Source: Heliocybe sulcata (lineage: Eukaryota > Basidiomycota > Agaricomycetes > Gloeophyllales > Gloeophyllaceae). Taken from it: a DNA stretch of 64,000 nucleotides. Position numbers and translations under genes: made by a program. Below are positions 24,788-36,905 of the stretch, piece by piece. Location: positions 812,858 through 876,857 of the forward strand of contig ML213509.1 of the NCBI GenBank assembly GCA_004369045.1. The letters run 5' to 3'. Positions within the stretch are counted from its first letter, which is position 1. Each line of letters opens with the position of its first letter. The notes beneath the pieces were generated by a model that was given only the letters and a program-made list of their open reading frames with translations, was not told the DNA's origin and did no database searches.

Positions 24788-25614
24788 TCATCGATCTCTC
24801 CTCGACCTGATCCTCTTCCCGAATTGGACCGACGGACCGCGTCTAAAAGAAAATACAGTGAGCACCGTAGAGCTACAGCACAGGCGATGGCGGGCCGAAT
24901 GAAGGACGGCAAGCCGAGCATAAAAGGCTCCCACTCTGGCCAGCATCGGTGTAGAGCGAAGTGTGCACTCACCCGCGTATCTTCTTCTTGGGCTTGGGCT
25001 CATGGGCGAAATCTTTGATCGCCCAACCCAGACGATATTTCTCCATGGACCATAAGATATATCTAACTTAAAATGTCAGCGGGTGGGCAGGCCGAATGTT
25101 TTGAGCGTGAACAGTAGGAGCATCTCAAGCAATCGACTGTTAATTGCAAGGGAAGATAGGAGGATAGTCCGGAGACTGATTTCTGCACGTCAACATCCCT
25201 GGGGCACGGTAACCAGTAAATCCAAACCCCACGCATAGACCCAGTGCCACTCTAGGATTGCAATAGAAAGCTCCAGAGAAGAAAGTTGGTCTAGATGGAC
25301 GACTCAAGCTCACCTGCGGTCTTTAACCGGTACCCCGGCCTTCTTCATCTCAGACCCATGGAGCGTCCAAAAGCTATTCCATTCCGCCAGGGCGTCTTGC
25401 AGTGAAGACAGCTTCGTGTCAGATGAGCGGCCAATTGCTTTCAGGAACGCTTCGGGCGTTTCAATCCCGACTTCTCTTGCATAAATGAGAGGAAACCGAG
25501 AAGGATGTACGATGATCACTCACCTCTCTTGCTTGGGACAGGCTTTGTAGAAGCGCTGGTCGATAGTGACCTAGCCAAGGGCCTCCAAAGTAAGCGCGCA
25601 CGACAGCCAAGCAT
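24788..25614 (-). CDS. mitochondrial small ribosomal subunit protein mS41 (IGR motif, FYV4-like)
   Basis: Exons 25614-25524, 25473-25314, 25062-24973 and 24842-24788 give 131 residues. The first 30 are Arg/Ser-rich without acidic residues (MLGCRARLLWRPLARSLS), a mitochondrial import signal. The IGR domain follows: ETPEAFLKAIGR, then EMKKAGVPVKDRRYILWSMEKYRLG. The tail KPKKKIRGRG with VQFGKRIR is kept in fungal mS41 and lies on the last exon, which supports that splice. The protein is part of the mitoribosomal small subunit. Its third intron from the end (25063-25313) is 251 nt, about five times the local norm. tRNA-Glu copy 2 lies 139 bp upstream on the same strand. Confidence 0.9.
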
Positions 25615-25752
25615 GAGACGTTGAACAGCGGAAGACATTGAATTGTCCCTGAAATGATGACGGTGAGAAGTATGAGGTGTGGCAAATGATGCAAGCTGAG
25701 TCGTGGCCCATACAGGTCCAGCAAAAGAACATGCATTGGCTTCTCAAGGCAA

Positions 25753-25824
25753 TTCGGATACGGGGAATCGAACCCCGAGCTACCGCGTGAGAGGCGGTAA
25801 TGTTAACCATTACACCATATCCGA
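25753..25824 (-). tRNA. tRNA-Glu (CTC), copy 2
   Basis: Reverse-strand copy, identical over 72 nt to the genes at 4500 and 29522, with anticodon CTC and no intron. Its 3' flank has no long T run; the first T4 stretch (TTCTTTT) lies about 25 nt beyond the gene. Confidence 0.97.
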
Positions 25825-26447
25825 TAAAGTCAACTAGACCTAAAAGCTTATAGACCTAAAAACTCTAAATGATCACAGACTCTAGTCCCTTTAATACGAT
25901 ACTCGCGTTTACACACCAAGTTCATCAGGACCACATTACAATTGTCCAATATGAACTATGAACTCAGCTGTTGTTTACTCTGCCCTGTCTTGGAGACGAT
26001 ACTCCCCTTGGCGCCAAGCTTCCATTGTGCAGCGGTTTGACCAGTGGCCTGCGCTTTGGCCAGAGGGACGTCAGTGAATGTTGTCAGCACGCCCTTTGTC
26101 CTTCAAGGATCAGCGTCGGCTCCTGCGACTAGACCATATACGGTGCAGCATATGATATCGACCTTTGTTCCGTATGCCGACGAGGGTCGGCGAAGCATCG
26201 AAGGGCAATGCGTGGGACCTTAACCCTTCCCTATAATCACTTTTCCCCCGACAGTTGATTATACGAAAGGGTCAAGTTCCCACGATGCTACTGCTTCAGG
26301 CCAGTTCTGAACAAAAGCGGTAAGACATGGCTACCGACCTTTGGCCCTCCCCACCATGCCTCGCTCTATAAAAGCCATGAACAATGCGCCCTTCTCCATA
26401 TCAGCAAGCCCGCCTCCTCCCCCTCCTCTCCCGAATTACTACCCATA
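25825..26447. other. upstream region of the zinc-finger gene
   Basis: 623 bp without a gene. Near 25835-25865 the decamer AGACCTAAAA occurs twice, 19 bp apart. The right end carries a TATA box and CT-rich leader (listed separately). Confidence 0.5.
26367..26373 (+). promoter_or_regulatory. TATA box of the zinc-finger gene
   Basis: TATAAAA lies 81 bp upstream of the start codon and is followed by a CT-rich leader at about 26390-26430, a typical strong fungal core promoter. Confidence 0.65.
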
Positions 26448-27457
26448 ATGCCTTTCCACCTCGAACGCAACGATCCTTTGTCCGACGACGGCATCAACGG
26501 ACTCGATGATCACGGCCACTGGTACTCGGACAAAGTACCCCAAGCAAGGCTCCAGTCATTCGATGGGGTTATGAGTGACAATCACATCTCTGATGCCGAA
26601 TCCGACGATTGTTCCTCCGACTCCCACTCAGAGGTCGGTCCGTATGACGATCCTCACCCACCGTATGTATTCAAATATCTCTGGCTTAACATTTGATCTG
26701 ACTTTACTCCGCAAGTAGGCGTTACTATCAGCGCGCCCCGTCCATCGAATCCTTTGTCTCGCATGCTGATGGCGTGCCCGCGTCTTATTCCCCCGCACCG
26801 CCTTCACCCACCTTGCTCGCCTCCGATCCCCCCCTCGAAGTTCGCACTCTTTCCGAGAGCCGCCGCACAACAAAGACTAAAGTCAGCTACCTCGAACTGG
26901 AGTCGGACGCAGATAGCAGTGGGAACGATACGGATGATGAGTATCAGCCATCCCCTCCTCCGAAGCGCAGGGGTGCTTCAGCAGCTAGTCGGAGACAAAG
27001 GAGGTCTCGTCATGCACCGTACCCACCTTCCTCCGCGAGCTCTTCTGCGTCCTCGTCCCCCTCCTCGTCTTCATCGGTTCTTCCGCATGACGCTCGTCCC
27101 ACCACTCGCTCTGCTTCGAGGAATGTCCGCGCCACCGGACCTATGCCCACTAAAGAGGCGGTATATCTCATGATGTGCTGCCCAGTTTGTGCACACGCTC
27201 CGAGCAATAATCGCAAACCGGACCTTTGGCGCCATGTCAAGACTCATTTCGACGGGAAAATCCTTTGCTGCGGATATCCCGAGGAAGTTGCGGACAAAAT
27301 CGGCGTGCGAGGACTTCTGATACTTCATGTCAACGGCGAGCCATATCGTGGAGGGTGCGGCCGGTTGTTCAAGAGATCCGATTCCTTGAAGAGGCACTGC
27401 GACAATGTCAACGTTCCCTGCAGTGGCAAAGGACTGCGTCTGAAGGCCAGAGATTAG
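26448..27457 (+). CDS. C2H2/C2HC zinc-finger protein
   Basis: Exons 26448-26662 and 26719-27457 give 317 residues. The first 210 are disordered: an acidic Asp/Ser stretch, Pro/Ser blocks and a basic patch (PPKRRGASAASRRQRRSR) that could be a nuclear signal. The C-terminal 100 carry two metal sites: CCPVCAHAP with RHVKTHF, and CGRLFKRSDSLKRHCDNVNV followed by PC. The FKRSDSLKRH helix reads as a DNA-contacting C2H2 finger. Basidiomycetes have many such proteins of unknown target. The gene is well separated from its neighbours and has a strong TATA promoter. Confidence 0.85.
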
Positions 27458-28233
27458 AACTATCCTAAGAGGATCTGTTTGTCATGACAGTTAATGATTT
27501 TTAAGTGAGTGGCTTCCGTTCAGAGTTAGCAAGTCCTGTACTGATGAGAACCCCAACAGCGCCCCATAATGAAAGCGCCGTGCATTCGGCTCCAGGATCA
27601 TTTCCATCTACTCTTCACTATGTCTCATCTTCCGCCTTTCTCATTCCATGCTATGCTTGCTTCTGGTAATATCCTTATTTCTAACTACCATGTCGCTCGC
27701 GCTAGGCGACCGATACCTTCCCCCTATCTTTAGAACACCGTCCCTACCGTTGTGTCCCTCCTTTATTCCATGTATCATGACATTGCTCGTGCCTCTGATC
27801 TATCCGTTTTGAGAACACTGGGGGTTCGTCCGGAACTTATCGAAGCACGATTTTGGCCGCTGGAAGTGGGTCCAGGGACTATGCTCGTCTTGAAGACAAC
27901 GTTGCCAGGCACGAAGCCGACAAAGAGCGGTGCTCTTTGTATGCTGACGACTACCAGCCCTTGTCAGAGGCGGCATATTGATTTCCTGGCCCAGCCGTAG
28001 GGCCGTCGCTTATGGCTGCGGAAGCCAGCACAATACCGTGTATTGTTCAAAACGATGGGACGGGACATGATCTCATACTATCGTTCCTAAAGCCATTTGA
28101 ATGGACTTCAGTATGATCCTACCCACCATGGCGAAATGTTAACGACAGGAATCTCGAGCTCCTCTGACGTGAAGTTTACTTCCGTTATCAATCGTGAAGT
28201 GGTGGTCACCGTCAACGCCGGCGTAGGCGGCGC
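27458..28233. other. intergenic between convergent genes
   Basis: 776 bp between the zinc-finger gene and the SNIP1/Pml1 gene, tail to tail. One frame of 82 codons (27752-28000) has no family resemblance and unlike codon use. No RNA gene was recognised. Confidence 0.55.
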
Positions 28234-29419
28234 CTAGGCTGCTTCGTCGTGCAGAAGCACGTATTCCCGTAAGGAGTCACCAAACTTGATGACTGTGGTT
28301 CGGAGTGCGATTGACACGATACAGGAGGAATTTCGGATAACATCAATCACTGGAAGACGGAAGAATCTGGTTAGGACGTACCGTCGCTAGCTTGCAGCTC
28401 ATAATATCTCGAGGTCGGAATCTGTTCGTCATTAACGGCTGTACCATTTGTTGACTCGAGATCAATGATGAATGGCCTATGAGTCATAGTATGGGGAGCC
28501 GTGAGCACGAAAAGGAAGGCAGGAGCGGAAGACCGATAGTTGAAGGCGCACGACAACGCAGACTCACTTGATGACCTGCTTAGACTCTCCGAATTCGTTC
28601 TTCTCCATCACTTGACGGACTGTTCAATGTATACTAAACATCAGCGGCGTAACGAATAGGTGGCAGATGTCCGATATGGGAACAGCAGAGATGGTACGTA
28701 CACTGGATGACTGCATGCTGCTTGGAGCAAGAGGGATGTTCCACCGGGATATCTGCCACGGAGCGATCTCTGCCTACTAGATACGCGCTCTGGCGATGAA
28801 TATGTAGCACGTCTAGGGAGGCGCCATCAGCACTTTTTAATCCACTTGAAAGCATGCTGACTAAGGCACCTGTTTGTTCCTTCCCTTTAAACACGTAGAG
28901 TCTCCATCCCAAAAGGGGCTTGCGTGCTTCGGGGGGCTCATGGTACTTTAGCACGGTCTTTGTGCCGTCGCCGTGTTCAACAGTCTTGGTAGCAGCAGCA
29001 AGTAAGCCAGACGGGTTGAAGTTGGGTTTCGCTTTGTCCTTCTCTTTGTCGGCTACTGAGCGCGACCGAGACCTTGAACCAGATTCCCGAGGTTTGGACG
29101 AATGCGAGGGAGGAGATGCTGAGCGGCGAGATGGCTTTCTCTCCTGATCTCTACGCTCGCTTCCTCGCCTACCGTCTCTAGTGTGTCCTCTGTCTCGGCC
29201 ATAGTCTTCTTGCCTGTCTCTGTCCCGTCTTTCTCCATCCTCGTACCCTCGAGAACGATCATTTCGTCCGTAGTCCCTTCTAGGAGCATAGTCACGATCG
29301 TGGCGCCTGCTGTCGTATTCAGAGTGTCCGGAACTGCGATGCCGTCTTGAACTGCTTCTACCGGGATCGTCAGCACGCTCACTTCGCCCGTAATCTCGAC
29401 TTGAACCTGCAGGTGCCAT
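28234..29419 (-). CDS. FHA-domain splicing factor, SNIP1/Pml1-like
   Basis: Exons 29419-28702, 28619-28568, 28476-28382 and 28292-28234 give 307 residues. The first 125 residues are extremely rich in Arg, Asp, Ser and Tyr (RS/RD dipeptides). Residues of about 150-305 form an FHA domain: GWRLYVFKG, the phosphate-binding loop YLVGRDRSVADIPVEHPSCS followed by KQHAVIQ, then PFIIDLESTNGTAVN and VIKFGDSLREYVLL. This order is that of human SNIP1 and yeast Pml1, the FHA subunit of the RES complex that aids splicing and retains unspliced mRNA in the nucleus. The ATG chosen is the first in frame. The start lies 102 bp from the divergent tRNA-Glu copy 3. Confidence 0.92.
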
Positions 29420-29521
29420 GTTGCGCAACAGATGGAATGGTTCTAGAGAAACTTGGTCCTCGCTTGTGGGTAGGGTGGGCTTTGTTAAAAACCAATAATT
29501 TCTATGGCGCTCCCCAAAGCA

Positions 29522-29593
29522 TCGGATATGGTGTAATGGTTAACATTACCGCCTCTCACGCGGTAGCTCGGGGTTCGATTCCCCGTATCCGAA
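29522..29593 (+). tRNA. tRNA-Glu (CTC), copy 3
   Basis: Identical over 72 nt to the other two copies, with anticodon CTC. It is followed about 18 nt downstream by TTTGTTTTTGTTTT, which can end pol III transcription. It is in inverted orientation to copy 2, 3.7 kb away. Confidence 0.97.
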
Positions 29594-29816
29594 TCTGTGG
29601 CACTGTATTTGTTTTTGTTTTCTGAAGCTTTCGCCATGATCGCTTCAGTTCTGAGTGTATATCGGTAACTACACTCGGTCAGGTAACAAACGACGCGGAT
29701 GCCAATTATTGTCTCTACAATATGTTATGGAACTCTCAGATACAACGGGTAGTCTGTCATAATATAAATTGAACAGTGGGGTGTAGATGTCCTCTGTTAA
29801 CAACTTCGGTTCTCTT

Positions 29817-30668
29817 TCAACAACGAGTTCTTGCACCCCGACACTTAGCAATTGTCGTCTGCCCTCCATAAGACGAAGCCGAAACCTGGGTGGGCTTGAG
29901 ATGAACTTTCAAGGCATATGGTTTGCCATTGGTGTCGTAGCCTTGCAGATCGCCAAAGAGTCGCTCTTGCAAGTCGAAGGGATCGTAGCGAGGGTCATAG
30001 AAGGGTGCCACAGGAGACGCAAGCTTATAGTCAGAGTCCGGTGTTGCACTAGGTGTGGGAGCGGGCAGATTGTATTCCGGTTGAAGATAGAGGGAGCTGG
30101 TGGTTTGAGGACGACGTGCATAATGCTCCGGAAGTATGTTGTAGTCTCCTTGCCAGTCGACCATAATCGCGCGAGAGTTTCCTTTGCCAGAGGAGGGACG
30201 GTGCCGAGAGTCCAGAGTCTGATGATCGACGTGGGATGAAGGGCTAGCATGGGTGTCGTCGTCGGGCGAGCCGAAACCAGCCAGAGCGCGGAACAGCCAC
30301 AAGACACTGGCCCAGAAGAGGACAAATACTATCCAGTCCCATAGTGTTATCTTAATGCTTGTGAAGCTAGGGACATTCTTCGATGACGCCTTTTGGTCTT
30401 GTCCACACTGAGATTTCGTACGATGATGCTTTCGAGTGGGACGCCCGGAGGATAGCGTCGGTGAGCGTAGACCTTGCTGCACATCTGCTACGCCTTGTAA
30501 GGTACCTGGTGCGTCGCTTGTCTCCAGTTCCTTCTCGTTCTCGTTCTCGTTCTTCTTCGGCCTGGCGACCTTCTGACTGGAAAGCGGGGATGGTAGGTCG
30601 CGAAGGAAACCAGTCGTATGATTCGATACTCGTCCAGGGGTCCAACGGTTGTAAGGGCCGAGCGGCAT
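29817..30668 (-). CDS. single-pass membrane protein of unknown function
   Basis: One uninterrupted exon of 283 residues; I do not recognise the family. The first 100 residues are basic and disordered (many Arg, Ser and a KKNENENEKE block). One membrane helix follows at about residues 114-134 (WDWIVFVLFWASVLWLFRAL). The last 140 residues are Pro/Tyr/Asp-rich, with PFYDPRYDPFD and GKPYALKVHLKP near the end, and carry no Cys pairs or obvious domain. The lack of introns is unusual for this window. The ATG follows a TATATAT element on the same strand at about 30771-30777. A C-terminal intron cannot be ruled out, so the last 30 residues are less sure. Confidence 0.65.
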   Translation of the reverse strand: MPLGPYNRWTPGRVSNHTTGFLRDLPSPLSSQKVARPKKNENENEKELETSDAPGTLQGVADVQQGLRSPTLSSGRPTRKHHRTKSQCGQDQKASSKNVPSFTSIKITLWDWIVFVLFWASVLWLFRALAGFGSPDDDTHASPSSHVDHQTLDSRHRPSSGKGNSRAIMVDWQGDYNILPEHYARRPQTTSSLYLQPEYNLPAPTPSATPDSDYKLASPVAPFYDPRYDPFDLQERLFGDLQGYDTNGKPYALKVHLKPTQVSASSYGGQTTIAKCRGARTRC

Positions 30669-31043
30669 AATGGCTTGTAAAACTTTGAAACAAGACAAGC
30701 TTTGGAGAGGTAGATTGGTGAAAGTAAAGAGAAAGGATGAATCTGAACGTCTGACCACGAACCGGCCATCATATATAGCGGTCCGGTATTGCCGACAGCC
30801 GACAGGCCTGACTGCCGCACGTACGGAAGCAAATTCGATGGCCTCACGTCCGTGCTAATAAGCGTAACTTCCCGTGCAATCGTACAAATGTACATCTTAG
30901 ATTGTGCTAACCACCAGAAACCCGTCTACGAAGTTCTACCAATGCATTCCACCACCAGGCGGAAGAGCAAGAGCATCAGCGGCGCCTCACACACCAAAGG
31001 ACCCAAAAGCGTTAAGGAGCTTAACCCATCCGCGCTCTTCATT
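30669..31043. other. upstream region of the membrane-protein gene
   Basis: 375 bp between the 3' end of the VAO-like gene and the start of the membrane-protein gene, same strand. It contains TATATAT (30771-30777) about 105 bp upstream of the start codon. No further gene is seen. Confidence 0.5.
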
Positions 31044-33591
<2,548 letters not shown>

Positions 33592-36500
33592 GGATTGAGA
33601 GTGACTGAGAGGAGAGCTTGAGATACTGCTGAACGGTCACCTGTTCAAATAGTATTCCGGTCCGGCCTGTCGGCGCTATGAGTGGAACAAAATCGGAGCA
33701 GGTTAGCTTTAGGCGCACATTCATGCAGACTGTGAGACCAGGTAAATCAACCTGCGTGTTAGAAGAGGCCTGCTGTCTGCGTTAGTCTGTACAGCAAAGA
33801 ACAGCGCTATGTGATATGGTGCGGTTTTAGTGCGGCCCGAGCTTCTTTAGAAGTCTCACAGCCCGCCAAGTACCGCGTCGAATGCAACAAGAGCAAAGAG
33901 TCCTGAAGGAAGCGGGAATATAAGCTAGGGACTCCCGCTATCATCCAGTATTCGTCTGCGATAGTGTTATCAAAGAGATGCCCGCTTGATGTGCGGTATT
34001 AGCTTTTGGCGGACACGTTAGCGTCATGACCAAATATCATAAGCCAGGCGCCGACCCGAGTACATGGGGGCAAAAAAGTTGCGATATGCTTGACCTCAGA
34101 GTCTTAGTTAGTGCCAGGTTGACTCAGTATGTTAAAGCGAGCTCACTATGGCAAGGAACCTATATGAGTTGCAGTCGGAAAGCCACAGTCAAGCCCGCAG
34201 TAAAATGCGATGAACTTGAAGGTCACGTAACGCAATTCGAAAGTCACCGAGAGCTGAATGACCAGTGGAGCCCAGTCGATAAGAAAATGGCTTGTTGATC
34301 CCAGAACGGATGCCCTTTCGCAGGTGTAAAAGAAACAGGACATAACCCGTATTACAGCTGTTCGGCGCCGAGAAGTGCCTCGCGGATCATCGTTGGCGTC
34401 TGGATACCTGCGCAACTGAACGGACGATAAGTGCACTCGTATTGAGGAGGAAGAGGCGAGATACGACACAACTCGTGCTCCCCAAGGAGTAATGTATGGG
34501 CGCTTGGTTCCAGAAGCCGATATCAATGAGGCAGCCGTCCTACTAGTCTGCACGTCAGATACATGTGTCCAGGGCCCCTGTCTCGAAAGCTACACCTCCT
34601 GCATGTATAGATGACCGGACCCGGACATTCGTCAATACTGGAGCCCGAAATCCTTTCAGGAGGTCGTGCATGAACGAAGATGCTAGCTGATCCTGGCTAG
34701 CAAGACTAAGGTCTGGGCACAGAAGAAATCAGAAGGTGAGTTGGCCTCAAAATTAGAATGGTGGGTGGAAGCCCGCAGGCGCGGGCAACACTCAGAACGC
34801 GCACAAACGAACAAGACCTCGTGTTGGATTGCAAGACACGAGAGAGCGGGGAGAAAAGAATATCGTACAAAACCGGAGACTCGTCAGCTTATAAGCGTGA
34901 ACGAGTGACAGCGAGCATGAAGTATAGGAAGGGAACTAGCTACGGGAGAAGCAACTGTGAAATCGAAGCAGGTGTGGCGTGTGACGGGGAGATGAGAAGG
35001 GAAATGGGAAAGCCATAACTGGATGCGTAGCACGTGCGTGGTGGCGGTTGTGATCGACAGGATTACAGTGGGCGACGAAACCCCGAATGCATGCGAGAGA
35101 GCCGGCTATGCCAGAATAGTAGTCTTCTGGATGGTGTCAGGATTTGGATGCTTTGAGCACCTCTGCTTCAATTCGAGAATTGAGTACGGTTGTCTCTGTG
35201 ATTGCGGTATTAATTCCAGGATTAGAACTTTCCATTGTACTGCGTGCGCCACTTACCGGGTTGCCACTACTATATCACAGTACTTCCGACTGCGCAGAGG
35301 TGGCCTCTGGTCGATCCTTGCTTGAGCTATCAATCATTAGGTCCTGTAATAGTTCGCGGAGTGGTTCGATTACCCCTTCCCGGAAATGATGTTTCAGGCT
35401 AAGCGATCCATCGCTAAGACATAGCCTTAGGCAGAACATAGCGCGATATTGATAACTGTGGATATATTTACTGCTGCATACGCGTCAGACGTAACCACTA
35501 GGTCGTCATTCACGACTGCTGATCGCTCTCACCGTTGTATATAACAAGGCACAAGGAGATAGTTTTGAGCCCGGATATAATCAGCTGCCGTAGACCGGGT
35601 GCTTAACTATGCATGGACATGAGGACTTGGGTCCACGTACTTCAATGTCATGAATGAGGCCTAATGCCTAAGGGACGGGCGCTGCCCAGGTACGCCGTTT
35701 GATTCGAACATTGGCGCATTAGACCTGTGTCATCCTCAGATGGTTTGTGACATCATACTTCACCCGCTTAATCATGATGGATTAGTGACTGAACCGTGGA
35801 TTCACTGTCCGCCTGGATTTGATTTCGGCGTGTGATGCACTTCGCCTTTGAGTTCGCGAGCCAGCCAGTTCGTGGCACGTCCATCAGTCGAGGAACTGAG
35901 TGAATCCGTCGCCGTGTAGGAAACACAAACCAACCGCTTGGACTGCGTCCTCATGGCTGGGCTTCTCCCGTGCGGATGGCTCGGGCGGAAGCTCCTGATC
36001 CTCCCAGCGGCTCCGGTCGCGAGTAGGCCTCGGTATCAGTGGAACTGGCTTCGACCTACTGGCCTTGGTATCGTAAGCACCCCTCGGACATCCAGGCGGA
36101 AAAGACATCATGTCCGATGTGTATTAAGAAATGCTCTGCAGTTGGCATGTGCATGGCACCCACACTGCGACGCATGATGTTCGGACGAGTTCCCCCTGTC
36201 CGGAGCAGTAGCTTGGCTAGCAATACCTTGTGTGTCGGAGCTGGGGGCCCTCAGATCCGATATTTGACGTGGATGTCAGTGATAGAGGTTATTCGCAAGG
36301 CTCGCCCAAGTCAGACATTCACTATGCCTTTATAACACCTCCGGCCACTTAATTGTGGTTACCAGATGACGACGTGAACGCTGGGAAACCGTGGACCAAG
36401 GTACCAAAGTAATATCGAATAATCTGGAACAATCCGTAGTTAAACTTGGGTACTATGCGTATAAATGCGCAGCACTTTACGGCATAATGATTGCATTCTT

Positions 36501-36905
36501 GCCCTGTCGGGATGCGCGACCGCTGACGCGGTGAGCAAGGAGGTTACGACTCGAGTTACGGAAAATGAATTTGGTCTTTACCTGAATTGATTTTGAATAA
36601 TGCCGTAATAGGGGCCGCCGGCACTCTCCATTGCGCCTTCTCGTGGACTTCGTCCATGCAACTGACAGATTGGAGCTTATTCGTCCCGCGGTGTGAGCCC
36701 TGGAATAGGTCTACTGCGCGATTCCTCCCCCCTTCCTGTTCGTTCGGCGGTATATGAACACTCCTCGGTGGTACTAGACAATCGCGTCGCAGTGGTAGTC
36801 CAACTCAGAGCACGCCAGCTTCCTGCGACTTCGGTTCACTGCCCTGTCTTGTGTGAGCTATCTTATAAATACTGTCCAGACCCGTAAGTCACTCAGCTAC
36901 GAATC
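33592..36905. other. 3.3-kb gene-free interval
   Basis: No supported gene in 3.3 kb, in a window where gaps are usually under 0.8 kb. Its left edge must hold the VAO-like promoter and its right edge that of the Zn2Cys6 gene. A 54-codon frame on the minus strand (35275-35439) reads like a helical segment (HHFREGVIEPLRELLQDL) and may be a gene relic. A 75-codon minus frame at 35884-36111 has no family resemblance. I found no terminal repeats, tRNA-like fold or coding motif of a transposon. Confidence 0.5.
36864..36870 (+). promoter_or_regulatory. TATA box of the Zn2Cys6 gene
   Basis: TATAAAT lies 42 bp upstream of the chosen start codon. The short distance supports this start rather than one further downstream. 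Confidence 0.5.

Noticed and set aside
25753-29593. Inverted tRNA copies as ends of a mobile element
   Set aside because: The 72-nt copies are complete functional tRNA genes, their flanks are unlike, no target-site duplication is seen, and the genes between them are ordinary host genes.
29347-29625. 92-codon frame running across tRNA-Glu copy 3
   Set aside because: It overlaps the tRNA gene and the 5' end of the SNIP1/Pml1 gene and has no support as a protein.
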